The position numbers were made by a program, and so were the translations under genes. The notes below the pieces were generated by a model, which was not told where the DNA came from, ran no database searches, and saw only the letters and a list, made by a program, of their open reading frames with translations. A DNA stretch of 64,000 bases from Burkholderia pyrrocinia (lineage in GTDB: Bacteria > Pseudomonadota > Gammaproteobacteria > Burkholderiales > Burkholderiaceae), in assembly GCF_022809715.1 (NCBI RefSeq), contig NZ_CP094459.1, forward strand, positions 2,976,001 through 3,040,000, given 5' to 3'. Below are positions 44,263 through 53,810 of this stretch, in pieces (positions within the stretch are counted from its first letter, which is position 1; each line of letters starts with the position of its first letter).

Positions 44263-45795
44263 ATGCCGATTTCCGCCCTTTCCGCCCGGTTCGCCCCCCG
44301 CGCTCAAGCCTGCCTGCGCGCAGCCGCCGTCATCGCCACCTGCACCGCGCTGGCCTTCGCGCCGCCCGCGCAAGCCCGCAAGAAATTCCACAAGGAAGCG
44401 CGCAAGACCGCCGTCGTGTCGCCCGCCGCGCGTGCGGCCGGCCTGCCGGCATCCGTGCTCGTCGCGCTGCAGCGCGCGAAGGTGCCGGCGTCGGCGATGA
44501 GCGTAGTCGTCGAACGCGTCGGCGACCCGGAACCGCTGATCGCGTGGAATGCGAGCCGGCCGATGCTGCCGGCGTCGACGATGAAGCTCGTCACGACCTT
44601 CTCGGGCCTGTCGATCCTCGGCCCCGACTTCCGCTGGCGCACGACCGCCTATACGGACGGCACGGTCGACCCCGACGGCACGCTGCAGGGCAACCTGTAC
44701 ATCAAGGGCACCGGCGATCCGAAGCTCGTGCCCGAAGAACTGATCGACCTCGTCGACAAGATCCGCAAGGCCGGCATCAAGCGCGTGGCCGGCGGCCTCG
44801 TGCTCGACAAGAGCTATTTCGCGGCATCGACGCGCGACCTGCCGTCGTTCGACGACGACGTGAGCGCGCCGTACAACGTCGGCCCCGATCCGCTGCTGTA
44901 CGCGTTCAAGGCCGTGTCGTTCACGGTCACGCCGGGCGACGACGGCAAGGTGGCCGTCGACGTGCTGCCGCCGCTCGCGGACCTGTCGATCGACAACCAG
45001 CTGGTCGAAGGCACGGGCTCGTGCAGCGCGGCCGCCGCGGCCGCGCGCCCGACGCTGACGGCCGGCGCCGGGATGATGACGGCGTCGTTCGCCGGCGACT
45101 ATCCGCTGCGCTGCGGCGCGCGCACCACCAACCTCGCGATCCTCGATCACACGACGTTCTTCGCGCGCGGCTTCCTCGCGCTGTGGCGGCAGGACGGCGG
45201 CACGATCGCGGGGCCCGTGAGCGAAGGCAAGGTGCCGACCACCGCGCGGCCGGTCGCCGTGCATCACAGCCCGGTGCTCGGCAGCATCGTCTACGACATC
45301 AACAAGTTCAGCAACAACGTGATGGCGCGCAACCTGTTCCTGACGATCGGCGCGGTCAGCGGCAAGCCGCCCGCGACGCCCGAGCAGTCGAGCCGCGCGA
45401 TCCAGGCGTTCCTGCAGAAGAACGGCATCGCGATGCCGGACCTCGCGCTCGAAAACGGCTCGGGGCTGTCGCGCGAAGAGCACGTGAGCGCGCTGTCGCT
45501 CGCCGCGCTGCTGCAGGCAGCGAACGCGAGCCCGGTCGCGCAGGCGTTCGTCGATTCGCTGCCGATCGCCGGCATCGACGGCACGATGAAGAACCGCCTC
45601 ACCAACGCCGGCGTGCTCGGCAACGCGCACATCAAGACCGGCACGCTGCGCGACGTGCGCGCGATCGCCGGCTACGTCGCCGGCGCCGACGGCCAGAGCT
45701 ACGTCGTCGTCAGCTTCATCAACAACGACCAGGCGGAAGGCGCGCGCGCCGCGCACGACACGCTGCTCGAATGGATCTACGCGGGCGCGCACTGA
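44263..45795 (+). CDS. dacB: D-alanyl-D-alanine carboxypeptidase/endopeptidase (PBP4, DacB)
   Basis: A 510-residue class C penicillin-binding protein (peptidase S13). A signal peptide ends near PPAQA (residue 38). The active-site motifs are STMK (nucleophile Ser), SNN, and KTGT near the C-terminus. A large insertion domain between the first two motifs is typical of PBP4. It trims and opens peptidoglycan cross-links in the periplasm. It is divergent from the two-component genes, with TACAAT (44201-44206) as a possible -10. Confidence 0.9.
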   Translation: MPISALSARFAPRAQACLRAAAVIATCTALAFAPPAQARKKFHKEARKTAVVSPAARAAGLPASVLVALQRAKVPASAMSVVVERVGDPEPLIAWNASRPMLPASTMKLVTTFSGLSILGPDFRWRTTAYTDGTVDPDGTLQGNLYIKGTGDPKLVPEELIDLVDKIRKAGIKRVAGGLVLDKSYFAASTRDLPSFDDDVSAPYNVGPDPLLYAFKAVSFTVTPGDDGKVAVDVLPPLADLSIDNQLVEGTGSCSAAAAAARPTLTAGAGMMTASFAGDYPLRCGARTTNLAILDHTTFFARGFLALWRQDGGTIAGPVSEGKVPTTARPVAVHHSPVLGSIVYDINKFSNNVMARNLFLTIGAVSGKPPATPEQSSRAIQAFLQKNGIAMPDLALENGSGLSREEHVSALSLAALLQAANASPVAQAFVDSLPIAGIDGTMKNRLTNAGVLGNAHIKTGTLRDVRAIAGYVAGADGQSYVVVSFINNDQAEGARAAHDTLLEWIYAGAH

Positions 45796-46181
45796 CGGCT
45801 CGCGCGCCGCGACGCGGCGCATCCCCGCCCCTCGGTCGACGCACGACGGCCACGAGGCGGCACCGCGCATCGGGCAGCCTTGGCGGGCAGCCCGTGCGGC
45901 CCGCCGCCGCCTCGCATACGGAGTCCCGCCGTTCGCGGTTTGAAACGGCCACCGCCACCGATGCGCGACGCATCGCACGCCAGCCGTGCCCGTAAAACGG
46001 GGCCGCACCGCCCGGCCTCGCGCCGCGCGGTTTCCGTAGAAACCCTGTCCTCAGAGGGAACCCTCTACGCTGCCCCCTCGCCTAGCGCGTGGCGATTGCG
46101 TAGGCTGTTGGCCTGACCGATATCTACAACGGGCCACGCGCCCGGCCTCACGGCTTGCAGGGGAAAGGAGGAGACACGCCC
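45796..46181. other. gene-free stretch with two tandem palindromes
   Basis: No coding region is supported in these 386 bases. GGTTTC-CGTA-GAAACC (46029-46044) and AGAGGG-AA-CCCTCT (46053-46066) are adjacent exact hairpins about 120-150 bases before the next gene. Neither has a T-run. They could be a regulator site or leader structure of the following gene. Confidence 0.5.
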
Positions 46182-47096
46182 ATGCGATTCGACGTCGAAT
46201 TGCTTCTGCTCGCGCTGGCGCCCGTCTTCCTGCTCTGCATCGCGTGGGAAGCCTGGCACCTCGCCCGCACACGTGCGCAGGACCATGTCTATGCGTGGCG
46301 CGACACGCTGTGCAATGCGGCGCTCGCGCTGATGCACCAGGGCGCGGACAAGATCGCGTGGCTCTTCGTGATCCCCGTCTATGCGTACTGCTACCGGCAC
46401 TATCGCCTGTTCACGTGGCACGACGGCTGGCTGTCGTTCGCGGTGCTGTTCGTCGCGCAGGACTTCCTCTACTACGTGTTCCATCGCGCGAGCCATCGCG
46501 TGCGCTGGCTGTGGGCCGCGCACGTCGTGCACCACTCGTCCGAGCGGATGAATTTCTCGACCGCGTTCCGCCAGAGCCTGATGTACCCCGTCGCGGGCAT
46601 GTGGGTGTTCTGGCTGCCGCTCGCGTTCGCCGGCTTTCCGCCGCAACAGGTCGTCGGCATCGTGCTGATCAACCTCGCGTTCCAGTTCTTCGTGCACACG
46701 CAGGCGATCGGCAAGCTCGGCTGGCTCGAGTACGTGTTCAACACGCCGTCGATCCACCGTGCGCACCATGCGCGCAACCCGCGCTACATCGACCGCAATT
46801 ACGCAGGCGTCCTGGTGATCTGGGATCGACTGTTCGGCAGCTATGTCGAGGAAACGCCGGACGACCCGCCGCAGTATGGGATCGTCGAGCGGCTCGGCTC
46901 GAACAACCCGCTCGTCGCGACGTTTCACGAGTGGGTGTCGATGGCGGCCGACGCGTTGCGCGTCGACGGATGGCGCAACAAGCTGCGCGCGATTTTCGGC
47001 CCGCCCGAATGGGCGAGCGCTTATCATGCGCAGGTTGTCGAGGCCGCGAACCAGGACCCGCGCACCGTGCCGCTTGCGGCTGCGCGCGACCAATAA
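46182..47096 (+). CDS. fatty acid hydroxylase / sterol desaturase-family membrane protein
   Basis: A 304-residue integral membrane di-iron protein. The histidine clusters that bind iron are FHRASHR, HVVHHSS and IHRAHHAR, in the spacing of the fatty acid hydroxylase superfamily, between four or more membrane helices. Activity could be hydroxylation or desaturation of a lipid; bacteria rarely have sterols, so a hopanoid, ornithine-lipid or fatty-acid substrate is more likely. An AGGAGG-type site lies about 12 bases before the ATG at 46182. Confidence 0.83.
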   Translation: MRFDVELLLLALAPVFLLCIAWEAWHLARTRAQDHVYAWRDTLCNAALALMHQGADKIAWLFVIPVYAYCYRHYRLFTWHDGWLSFAVLFVAQDFLYYVFHRASHRVRWLWAAHVVHHSSERMNFSTAFRQSLMYPVAGMWVFWLPLAFAGFPPQQVVGIVLINLAFQFFVHTQAIGKLGWLEYVFNTPSIHRAHHARNPRYIDRNYAGVLVIWDRLFGSYVEETPDDPPQYGIVERLGSNNPLVATFHEWVSMAADALRVDGWRNKLRAIFGPPEWASAYHAQVVEAANQDPRTVPLAAARDQ

Positions 47097-47190
47097 CCGT
47101 TTCAGCCAACGGCCGCCGCGCAGCCCGGTTCCGAGCAGGCACGCGGCAGATGAGAAACACATCAGGCCATATCTACGAGGAGATCGAACG

Positions 47191-48330
47191 ATGCAGTCAC
47201 AACAACAATTCCCGTCGCATATCCGGCAACGCCTGCTGCGCACCGCGCAGGTCGCGATCGCGGGCGCCGCGCTCGCGCTGCTCGCCGCGTGCGGCGGCGG
47301 TGACGACAACAACAGCAGCAGCGCGTCGAACACGCCGCCTTCCGGCGTGAAGATGCAGATCGTGTCGTTCGGCGACAGCCTGTCCGACGCCGGCACCTAT
47401 TCGCAGATCAAGCTCGGCTTCGGCGGCGGCCGCTTCACGACCAACCCCGGCCAGGTGTGGACGCAGAACGTCGCGCAGTACTACGGCGACACGCTGCAGC
47501 CCGCGAACCAGGGCGGCTTCGGCATTCCGCTGCAGGCCACCGGCGGCCTCGGCTACGCGCAGGGCGGCTCGCGCGTGACGCTGCAGCCGGGCATCGGCCA
47601 TGCTGACGCGAGCGTGCCGAACGCCGACTTCGCGCAAGCGACCACGACGCCGATCGCCGACCAGGTCAAGCAGTACCTGACGCAGCACGGCAGCTTCAAC
47701 GCAGGCCAGATCGTGCTGGTCAACGGCGGCGCGAACGACATCTTCTACCAGGCGCAGGTCGCGCAGGCGCAAGGCAACACGCCGGCCGCGCAACTCGCAG
47801 CAGCGCAGGCGATCGGCCTGGCCGCGCAGCAGCTCGGCGGGATCGTCCAGCAGATCGTCGCGGCAGGCGCAACGCACGTGTTCGTGTCGAACGTGCCGGA
47901 CATCGGCGGCACGCCGCTCGCGCTGCAGGGCGGCACGCAGGCCGCGTTCACGCAACTGTCGGGGCTGTTCAACAAGACGCTCGCCGGCACGCTGGCCGCG
48001 CTGAAGGTCGACACGACGAAGGTCGCGCTGCTCGACACGTTCACGTGGCAGGACGGCATCGCGGCCAACTACCAGGCGAACGGCTTCAACGTGTCGAACA
48101 CCGACACCGCGTGCAACCTGAAGGCGATGGTCCAGGCCGCGACGCAGTTCGGCGTCGCGAACGCGACCGCATTCGGCTCGTCGCTGTTCTGCTCGCCGCA
48201 GACCTACACGGTCCCGAACGCGGACCAGACCTACATGTTCGCCGACACGGTCCACCCGACGACGCGCCTGCACGCGCTGTTCGCGCAGTTCGTGGAAAAG
48301 CAGATCGCGGCTTCGGGCGTCGGCAAGTAA
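47191..48330 (+). CDS. SGNH/GDSL-family esterase lipoprotein
   Basis: A 379-residue SGNH hydrolase. The N-terminal signal ends LALLAACGGG, a lipobox with acylated Cys near residue 33. Block I is SFGDSLSDAGTY (nucleophile Ser), block III is NGGANDIF, and block V is FADTVHPTTRLH (Asp and His). A GGAG site precedes the ATG. It is predicted to be outer-membrane or periplasmic. The substrate (lipid ester or polysaccharide acetyl group) is not deducible. Confidence 0.87.
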   Translation: MQSQQQFPSHIRQRLLRTAQVAIAGAALALLAACGGGDDNNSSSASNTPPSGVKMQIVSFGDSLSDAGTYSQIKLGFGGGRFTTNPGQVWTQNVAQYYGDTLQPANQGGFGIPLQATGGLGYAQGGSRVTLQPGIGHADASVPNADFAQATTTPIADQVKQYLTQHGSFNAGQIVLVNGGANDIFYQAQVAQAQGNTPAAQLAAAQAIGLAAQQLGGIVQQIVAAGATHVFVSNVPDIGGTPLALQGGTQAAFTQLSGLFNKTLAGTLAALKVDTTKVALLDTFTWQDGIAANYQANGFNVSNTDTACNLKAMVQAATQFGVANATAFGSSLFCSPQTYTVPNADQTYMFADTVHPTTRLHALFAQFVEKQIAASGVGK

Positions 48331-48397
48331 GCGGCATATAAACGGACCGCCGCCGGCCGGCACGCGCAACGCGCGGCCGGCGCGATCTCCCCAAAAA

Positions 48398-48429
48398 AAA
48401 CGCCCGACCGGTTCGCCGGTCGGGCGTTT
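48398..48429. terminator. bidirectional terminator between the SGNH esterase and sua5
   Basis: AAACGCCCGACCGG-TTCG-CCGGTCGGGCGTTT is a 14-bp perfect stem with a UUCG-type loop. The minus strand carries a T8 run for sua5 and the plus strand a shorter T run for the esterase gene. Confidence 0.88.
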
Positions 48430-48460
48430 GTCATTCATGGGCCGAGGCTTGCGCCGGTCG

Positions 48461-49489
48461 TCAGTCGCGCGCTTCGAACGCGGCCGCGGCACGGCCGAGA
48501 CGATCGTTGACGGCAATCCATTCGACGGTGTCGGGCAGCTTCTCGACGAGAATGCGCGCGACCTGCGCGCGGTCGAGCGCACGCAACATCCCGTACAGGT
48601 CGCGCGCGTAGGCCTGCGGATCTTCCGGCGCGGCGATGAAATGCACGCCGTCGGCCTGCGCCCAGCGCCCCGCGCGCGACGCGCGCGCGACGAGCGCGAC
48701 GCGCTCGCCGTCGGTTTGCGCGGCCGCGAGCAGCGGCTCGAGCGCATCGAACGGCAGCAGCGCGAGCGGCGTGCGCGGCGCGTAATGGGCCTTCAGCGTG
48801 CCCGACGCGCGCGGCGCGGTCGCGTCGCTGCCGTCCGGCAGCCGCGGCGCGCGGCCGAGCACGTCGGCGATCTGCTGCGGCGTCACGTGGCCCGGGCGCA
48901 GCAGCGCCGGGAAGCCGCGCGACAGATCGAGGATCGTCGATTCGATGCCGACTTCGGACGCGCCGCCGTCGAGCACATGCACGGTGTCGCCGAATTCGTC
49001 GCGTACGTGCTGCGCGGTCGTCGGGCTCACATGGCCGAACCGGTTCGCGGACGGCGCGGCCACGCCGCCGTGGCCGCCGCGCCGCGCGCTGAACGCGGCC
49101 AGCAGCGCCTGCGCGACCGGATGCGACGGGCAGCGCAGCCCGACCGAATCCTGGCCGCCGCTCACGGCGTCCGGAATGCGCGCATGGCGCTTCAGGATCA
49201 GCGTCAGCGGGCCGGGCCAGAACGCATCGATCAGCTTCCGCGCATCGGCCGGCAGGTCGTCGGCCCAGTAACCCGGATCGCCGCCGGGCGGCAGGTGCAC
49301 GATCACCGGATGGTTCGCCGGCCGCCCTTTCGCCGCATAGATGCGCGCGACGGCTTCGGGATTCGCCGCGTCGCCGCCGAGCCCGTAGACGGTTTCGGTC
49401 GGGAACGCGACGAGTTGCCCCGCGTCGAGCAGCGCGGCGGCCGCGTCGATCTGCGCGGGCGTCACGGAGTTCGGGAGATCGATGGACAT
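48461..49489 (-). CDS. tsaC: L-threonylcarbamoyladenylate synthase (Sua5/YrdC/YwlC)
   Basis: A 342-residue Sua5-type enzyme making threonylcarbamoyl-AMP for the tRNA modification t6A. The YrdC domain (about residues 10-200) has FPTETVYGLGGDA, KGRPANHPVIVHL, PGPLTLIL and APSANRFGHVSPT. A C-terminal Sua5 domain follows from about residue 240, after HYAPRTPLALLP. It is the last gene of the pur string on the minus strand, 11 bases after purK. Confidence 0.9.
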   Translation of the reverse strand: MSIDLPNSVTPAQIDAAAALLDAGQLVAFPTETVYGLGGDAANPEAVARIYAAKGRPANHPVIVHLPPGGDPGYWADDLPADARKLIDAFWPGPLTLILKRHARIPDAVSGGQDSVGLRCPSHPVAQALLAAFSARRGGHGGVAAPSANRFGHVSPTTAQHVRDEFGDTVHVLDGGASEVGIESTILDLSRGFPALLRPGHVTPQQIADVLGRAPRLPDGSDATAPRASGTLKAHYAPRTPLALLPFDALEPLLAAAQTDGERVALVARASRAGRWAQADGVHFIAAPEDPQAYARDLYGMLRALDRAQVARILVEKLPDTVEWIAVNDRLGRAAAAFEARD

Positions 49490-49500
49490 CGGCTGGCGCC

Positions 49501-50697
49501 TCAGTCGAGCGGCACGCGCAGCAGCTGCGCGCACGCGGTAGCCGCGGCAACGGCTTCGTCGCGCGTCGGGGCCGTGAAGTTCACGTGCCCCATCTTGCGA
49601 CCAACGCGCGCGTCTTCCTTGCCGTACAGGTGCAGGTGCGCAGCCGGCATCGCCGCGACCGTGTCCCACGGCGGCGTGACGGCATCGGCCGCGGCACCGT
49701 TCGGGAACCACACGTCGCCAAGGATGTTCAGCATCGCGGCCGGCGAATGCTGGCGCGGGTTGCCGAGCGGCATGCGCGTCATCGCGCGCACCTGCTGCTC
49801 GAACTGGCTCGTTGCACACGCATCGACCGTGTAGTGGCCGGAGTTGTGCGGGCGCGGCGCCATCTCGTTCGCGACGAACGAACCGTCTTCCAGCACGAAG
49901 AACTCGACGCACAGCACGCCGACGTAGCCGAGCGTATCGGCGATCCGCACGGCCGCCTGCTGCGCCTCTTCGACGCGCGCGGCATCGGCGGCCGGCGCGG
50001 GCACCACCGTCAGCGCGAGGATGCCGTTGTGGTGCGCGTTCTGCGCGAGCGGGAACGCGGCCGAGCGGCCGTCCGCGCCGCGCGCGATCAGCGCCGACAC
50101 TTCGTATTTCAGCGGCAGGCGCTTCTCGAGCACGCACGGCACGCCGCCGAGCGCCGCATGGGCGTCGCGCGCTTCCTGCGCGGTACGCACGCGCACCTGG
50201 CCCTTGCCGTCGTAGCCGAGGCGTGCCGTCTTCAGGATGCCCGGCAGCACCGCGTCGAGCACGGCATCGTCGAGCGCGGCGAGCGCCGCCGACGATTCGA
50301 TCACGACGTGCGGCGCGACCGGTACGCCAGACGCCTCGATGAAGCGCTTCTCCGCGATCCGGTCCTGCGCGACCGCGACGCAGCGGCCGGCCGGCGCGAC
50401 AAAGGTCGTGCGCGCGAGGAAATCGAGGCTCGCGGCCGGCACGTTCTCGAACTCCGTCGACACCGCGTCGCACAGGTCGGCCAGCTCGGCGAGCGCGGCT
50501 TCGTCGTCGTAGGCCGCGCGCAGGTGGCGGTCGGCGACCGCGCCGGCGGGGCTCGTCGGATCGGGATCGAGCACGGCGACGCGATAGCCCATCGCCTGGG
50601 CGGCAAAGCAGAACATGCGGCCGAGCTGGCCACCGCCGACCATGCCCAGCCACGCGCCGGGCAGGATCGGGGAAACGGAATCAGGAGTTGCGGTCAT
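49501..50697 (-). CDS. purK: N5-carboxyaminoimidazole ribonucleotide synthase
   Basis: A 398-residue ATP-grasp enzyme converting AIR, bicarbonate and ATP to N5-CAIR. The opening [19 protein letters not shown] is the family hallmark. The ATP-grasp core has [12 protein letters not shown] and [25 protein letters not shown], carrying the metal ligands and family signature. It works directly with PurE, encoded 81 bases upstream. The start MTATPDSV at 50697 fits; the longer frame is not supported. Confidence 0.95.
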   Translation of the reverse strand: MTATPDSVSPILPGAWLGMVGGGQLGRMFCFAAQAMGYRVAVLDPDPTSPAGAVADRHLRAAYDDEAALAELADLCDAVSTEFENVPAASLDFLARTTFVAPAGRCVAVAQDRIAEKRFIEASGVPVAPHVVIESSAALAALDDAVLDAVLPGILKTARLGYDGKGQVRVRTAQEARDAHAALGGVPCVLEKRLPLKYEVSALIARGADGRSAAFPLAQNAHHNGILALTVVPAPAADAARVEEAQQAAVRIADTLGYVGVLCVEFFVLEDGSFVANEMAPRPHNSGHYTVDACATSQFEQQVRAMTRMPLGNPRQHSPAAMLNILGDVWFPNGAAADAVTPPWDTVAAMPAAHLHLYGKEDARVGRKMGHVNFTAPTRDEAVAAATACAQLLRVPLD

Positions 50698-50778
50698 GTC
50701 AGTGGTCGGTCGCGGCGGGCGCTGCCCGCCGCAGTGGGGAGAGTCAGGCAACCGCGACGCGCGGCCGCCGGCGCGCCG

Positions 50779-51300
50779 TCATTCCAGCGGCGGCAGCACC
50801 ATCGCGTGCGCGGCTTCGTTCTGGCGCACGCGGAACGCGGCGAGCCGGTTCGCGTAGTCGACCGACGTGCCGGACAGGATCGACACCGCGAACAGCGCGG
50901 CATTCGCGGCGCCGGCCTCGCCGATCGCGAACGTCGCGACGGGCACGCCCTTCGGCATCTGCACGATCGAGTGCAGCGAATCGACACCCTTCAGATACTT
51001 GCTCGCGACCGGCACGCCGAGCACCGGCACCGTGGTTTTCGCGGCCAGCATGCCGGGCAGGTGCGCGGCGCCGCCGGCGCCCGCGATGATCGCGCGCAGC
51101 CCGCGCTCGCGCGCCTTCTCCGCATAGTCGAACATCTCGTCGGGCATCCGGTGCGCGGACACCACCTTCGCTTCGTACGGCACGCCGAATTCCTGCAGGA
51201 TCGCTACCGCGTGCTTCATCACGTCCCAGTCGGAACTCGAACCCATCAGCACGCCGACGAGCGGCGCGCTGTGCGTGTGGGCAGTCTGGACTTCGCTCAT
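50779..51300 (-). CDS. purE: N5-CAIR mutase
   Basis: A 173-residue class I PurE. The N-terminal [24 protein letters not shown] (active-site His) and [11 protein letters not shown] blocks form the substrate pocket. It isomerises N5-CAIR to CAIR in purine synthesis. It lies between purC and purK on the same strand, 19 bases after purC. Confidence 0.95.
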   Translation of the reverse strand: MSEVQTAHTHSAPLVGVLMGSSSDWDVMKHAVAILQEFGVPYEAKVVSAHRMPDEMFDYAEKARERGLRAIIAGAGGAAHLPGMLAAKTTVPVLGVPVASKYLKGVDSLHSIVQMPKGVPVATFAIGEAGAANAALFAVSILSGTSVDYANRLAAFRVRQNEAAHAMVLPPLE

Positions 51301-51319
51301 TTCGTCATTTCCTTGCTGC

Positions 51320-52210
51320 TCAGGCGAGCGACTGGCCGGTGATGCGCTCGAGCGCTTCCTGGTACTTCGCGGCCGTTTTCTCGACGACGTCGGCCGGCAG
51401 CGCCGGCGCCGGCGCCGTCTTGCCCCACGGCTGCGCCTCGAGCCAGTCGCGCACGAACTGCTTGTCGAACGACGGCGGGTTCGTGCCGACCTGGTACTGG
51501 TCGGCCGGCCAGAAGCGCGACGAATCTGCCGTCAGCACTTCGTCCATCAGGTACAGCTTGCCGTGGTTGTCGAGGCCGAATTCGAACTTCGTATCGGCGA
51601 TGATGATGCCGCGCGTCGCCGCGTAGTCGGCCGCTTCCTTGTACAGGCGGATCGAGATGTCGCGGATCGTCGCGGCCAGCTCGGTGCCGATGCGGCGCTC
51701 GGTTTCCTCGAACGTGATGTTCTCGTCGTGCTCGCCCATCTCGGCCTTCGCGGCCGGCGTGAAGATCGGCTCGGGCAGCTTCTGCGCGTTCTGCAGGCCT
51801 TCCGGCAGCTGCACGCCGCACACGGCGCCCGACGCCTGGTATTCCTTCCAGCCGCTGCCGGCCAGGTAGCCGCGCACGACCGCTTCGATCATGATCGGCT
51901 CGAGGCGCTTGACGACCACGCCGCGGCCCGTCACCTGCTCGACCTCGTCGGCCGCGACGACCGCTTCCGGCGCGTCGCCCGTCAGGTGGTTCGGCACGAT
52001 GTGCGCGAGCTTGTCGAACCAGAAGTTCGCCATCTGGTTCAGCACGCGGCCCTTGTTCGGAATCGGCTCGCCCATCACCACGTCGAATGCCGACAGGCGG
52101 TCGGTCGTGACGATCAGGAGCTTGTCGTTGCCGACCGCGTAGTTATCGCGGACCTTGCCGCGACCGAGGAGCGGCAGCGAGCGGAGCGTGGATTCGTAAA
52201 GGGTAGACAT
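51320..52210 (-). CDS. purC: SAICAR synthase
   Basis: A 296-residue phosphoribosylaminoimidazole-succinocarboxamide synthase of the long bacterial/yeast-like type. Blocks include [28 protein letters not shown] and [20 protein letters not shown]. It joins CAIR to aspartate, the step after PurE. It is first of the purC-purE-purK-tsaC run, 229 bases after fba. Confidence 0.95.
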   Translation of the reverse strand: MSTLYESTLRSLPLLGRGKVRDNYAVGNDKLLIVTTDRLSAFDVVMGEPIPNKGRVLNQMANFWFDKLAHIVPNHLTGDAPEAVVAADEVEQVTGRGVVVKRLEPIMIEAVVRGYLAGSGWKEYQASGAVCGVQLPEGLQNAQKLPEPIFTPAAKAEMGEHDENITFEETERRIGTELAATIRDISIRLYKEAADYAATRGIIIADTKFEFGLDNHGKLYLMDEVLTADSSRFWPADQYQVGTNPPSFDKQFVRDWLEAQPWGKTAPAPALPADVVEKTAAKYQEALERITGQSLA

Positions 52211-52439
52211 CGTCTTTTCGCAGATAAGGAGCCAAACAAAAAGGGAAACGCCGTTCCCCGCGGCAGGCGGGAACGGCGGTCTTGCAATACGTCGGCGAAC
52301 CGGCCGGGCGGTGCCCGGGCGGTTGCCGGCCGGCCCTCGTTCGGCCGGACGGAACGGCTGCCTGGGGCCGGATCACATCCGGCCTGGCTGCCCGCCCCTG
52401 CCTTGCGGAAGAATCGGGCGGGGCAATCGTACTACAGTC

Positions 52440-53504
52440 TCAGCGCACGACCTGCGCAAGCGCGCCGGACTTGTACTGCTCGGCGATCTTGTCGAGCGAC
52501 ACCGGCTTGATCTTCGCGGCCTGGCCTTCGCAGCCGAATGCGAGGTAGCGGTCGACGCAGACCTGCTTCGCCGCTTCGCGCGCGGGCTTCAGGTAGTCGC
52601 GCGGATCGAACTTGCCCGGGTTCTCGAACAGGTAGCGGCGGATCGCGCCGGTGATCGCGAGACGCAGGTCGGTGTCGATGTTGATCTTGCGCACGCCGTG
52701 CTTGATGCCTTCCTGGATTTCCTCGACCGGCACGCCGTAGGTTTCCTTCATGTCGCCGCCGAACTGGCGGATTTCTTCCAGCAGCTCTTGCGGCACCGAC
52801 GACGAACCATGCATCACGAGGTGCGTGTTCGGGATGCGCGCGTGGATTTCCTTGATGCGCTGGATCGACAGGATGTCGCCCGTCGGCTTCTTCGAGAACT
52901 TGTAGGCGCCGTGCGACGTACCGATCGCGATCGCGAGCGCATCGCACTGCGTGAGCTTCACGAAATCGGCCGCCTGCTCCGGATCGGTCAGCAGCTGCTC
53001 GCGGGTCATCGTGCCTTCCGCGCCGTGGCCGTCTTCCTTGTCGCCCTTCATCGTCTCGAGCGAGCCGAGCACGCCGAGTTCGGCTTCGACCGTCACGCCG
53101 ATCGAGTGCGCCATCTCGACGACCTTGCGCGACACGTCGACGTTGTACTCGTACGACGCGACCGTCTTGCCGTCGGCTTCGAGCGAACCGTCCATCATCA
53201 CGCTCGTGAAGCCGCTGCGGATCGCGCCCATGCAGACCGCCGGCGACTGGCCGTGATCCTGGTGCATCACGACCGGGATGTGTGGATACGACTCGACCGC
53301 CGCTTCGATCAGGTGGCGCAGGAACGGCTCGCCCGCGTACTTACGCGCGCCGGCCGATGCCTGCATGATCACGGGCGCGCCGACCTGGTCCGCTGCCGCC
53401 ATGATCGCCTGGACCTGCTCCAGGTTGTTCACGTTGAAGGCCGGCAGGCCGTAACCGTGCTCTGCCGCGTGATCCAGCAATTGACGCATTGATACGAGAG
53501 GCAT
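52440..53504 (-). CDS. fba: class II fructose-bisphosphate aldolase
   Basis: A 354-residue class II (zinc) aldolase of the Calvin-subtype found in beta-proteobacteria. It has MHQDHGQS with the catalytic and metal ligands, [33 protein letters not shown] and [10 protein letters not shown]. It interconverts fructose 1,6-bisphosphate with the triose phosphates. The start MPLVSMRQ at 53504 has a good upstream site; the extension to 53681 is not conserved-looking. It follows pyk after a terminator, so it probably has its own promoter. Confidence 0.95.
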   Translation of the reverse strand: MPLVSMRQLLDHAAEHGYGLPAFNVNNLEQVQAIMAAADQVGAPVIMQASAGARKYAGEPFLRHLIEAAVESYPHIPVVMHQDHGQSPAVCMGAIRSGFTSVMMDGSLEADGKTVASYEYNVDVSRKVVEMAHSIGVTVEAELGVLGSLETMKGDKEDGHGAEGTMTREQLLTDPEQAADFVKLTQCDALAIAIGTSHGAYKFSKKPTGDILSIQRIKEIHARIPNTHLVMHGSSSVPQELLEEIRQFGGDMKETYGVPVEEIQEGIKHGVRKINIDTDLRLAITGAIRRYLFENPGKFDPRDYLKPAREAAKQVCVDRYLAFGCEGQAAKIKPVSLDKIAEQYKSGALAQVVR

Positions 53505-53689
53505 TGTGGAACTCCTTGAATGAAAACCGGTGCGCCCTGACGCCGGCGCGGCACCCGCCCTCGTTCGAACCGGGGCGGCGCGGCGCGGCTGAGCGTCGAA
53601 TAGCCGCATTTTATCGCGAAGCGCCTCCGATTCCGACCGCCCGTTGGCGCCCGCTCGCAATTTGTTACGTTCGCACGGCACAATGCGGG

Positions 53690-53738
53690 CAAAAAAGAGA
53701 AAAAAAGCCGCGCGGGGCTTCGGACCCCGCGCGGCTTT
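53690..53738 (-). terminator. intrinsic terminator of pyk
   Basis: AAAGCCGCGCGGGG (53704-53717) pairs with CCCCGCGCGGCTTT (53725-53738). On the minus strand it is followed by a long T-rich run. It lies 73 bases after the pyk stop, within the 306-base pyk-fba gap that should also contain the fba promoter. Confidence 0.9.
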
Positions 53739-53810
53739 CGCGTGAAAAACGGTGCCGGATCGAATTCGATCGACCCGGGTCGCCGGCCAGGTGCCCGGCG
53801 AACGCTCGAC

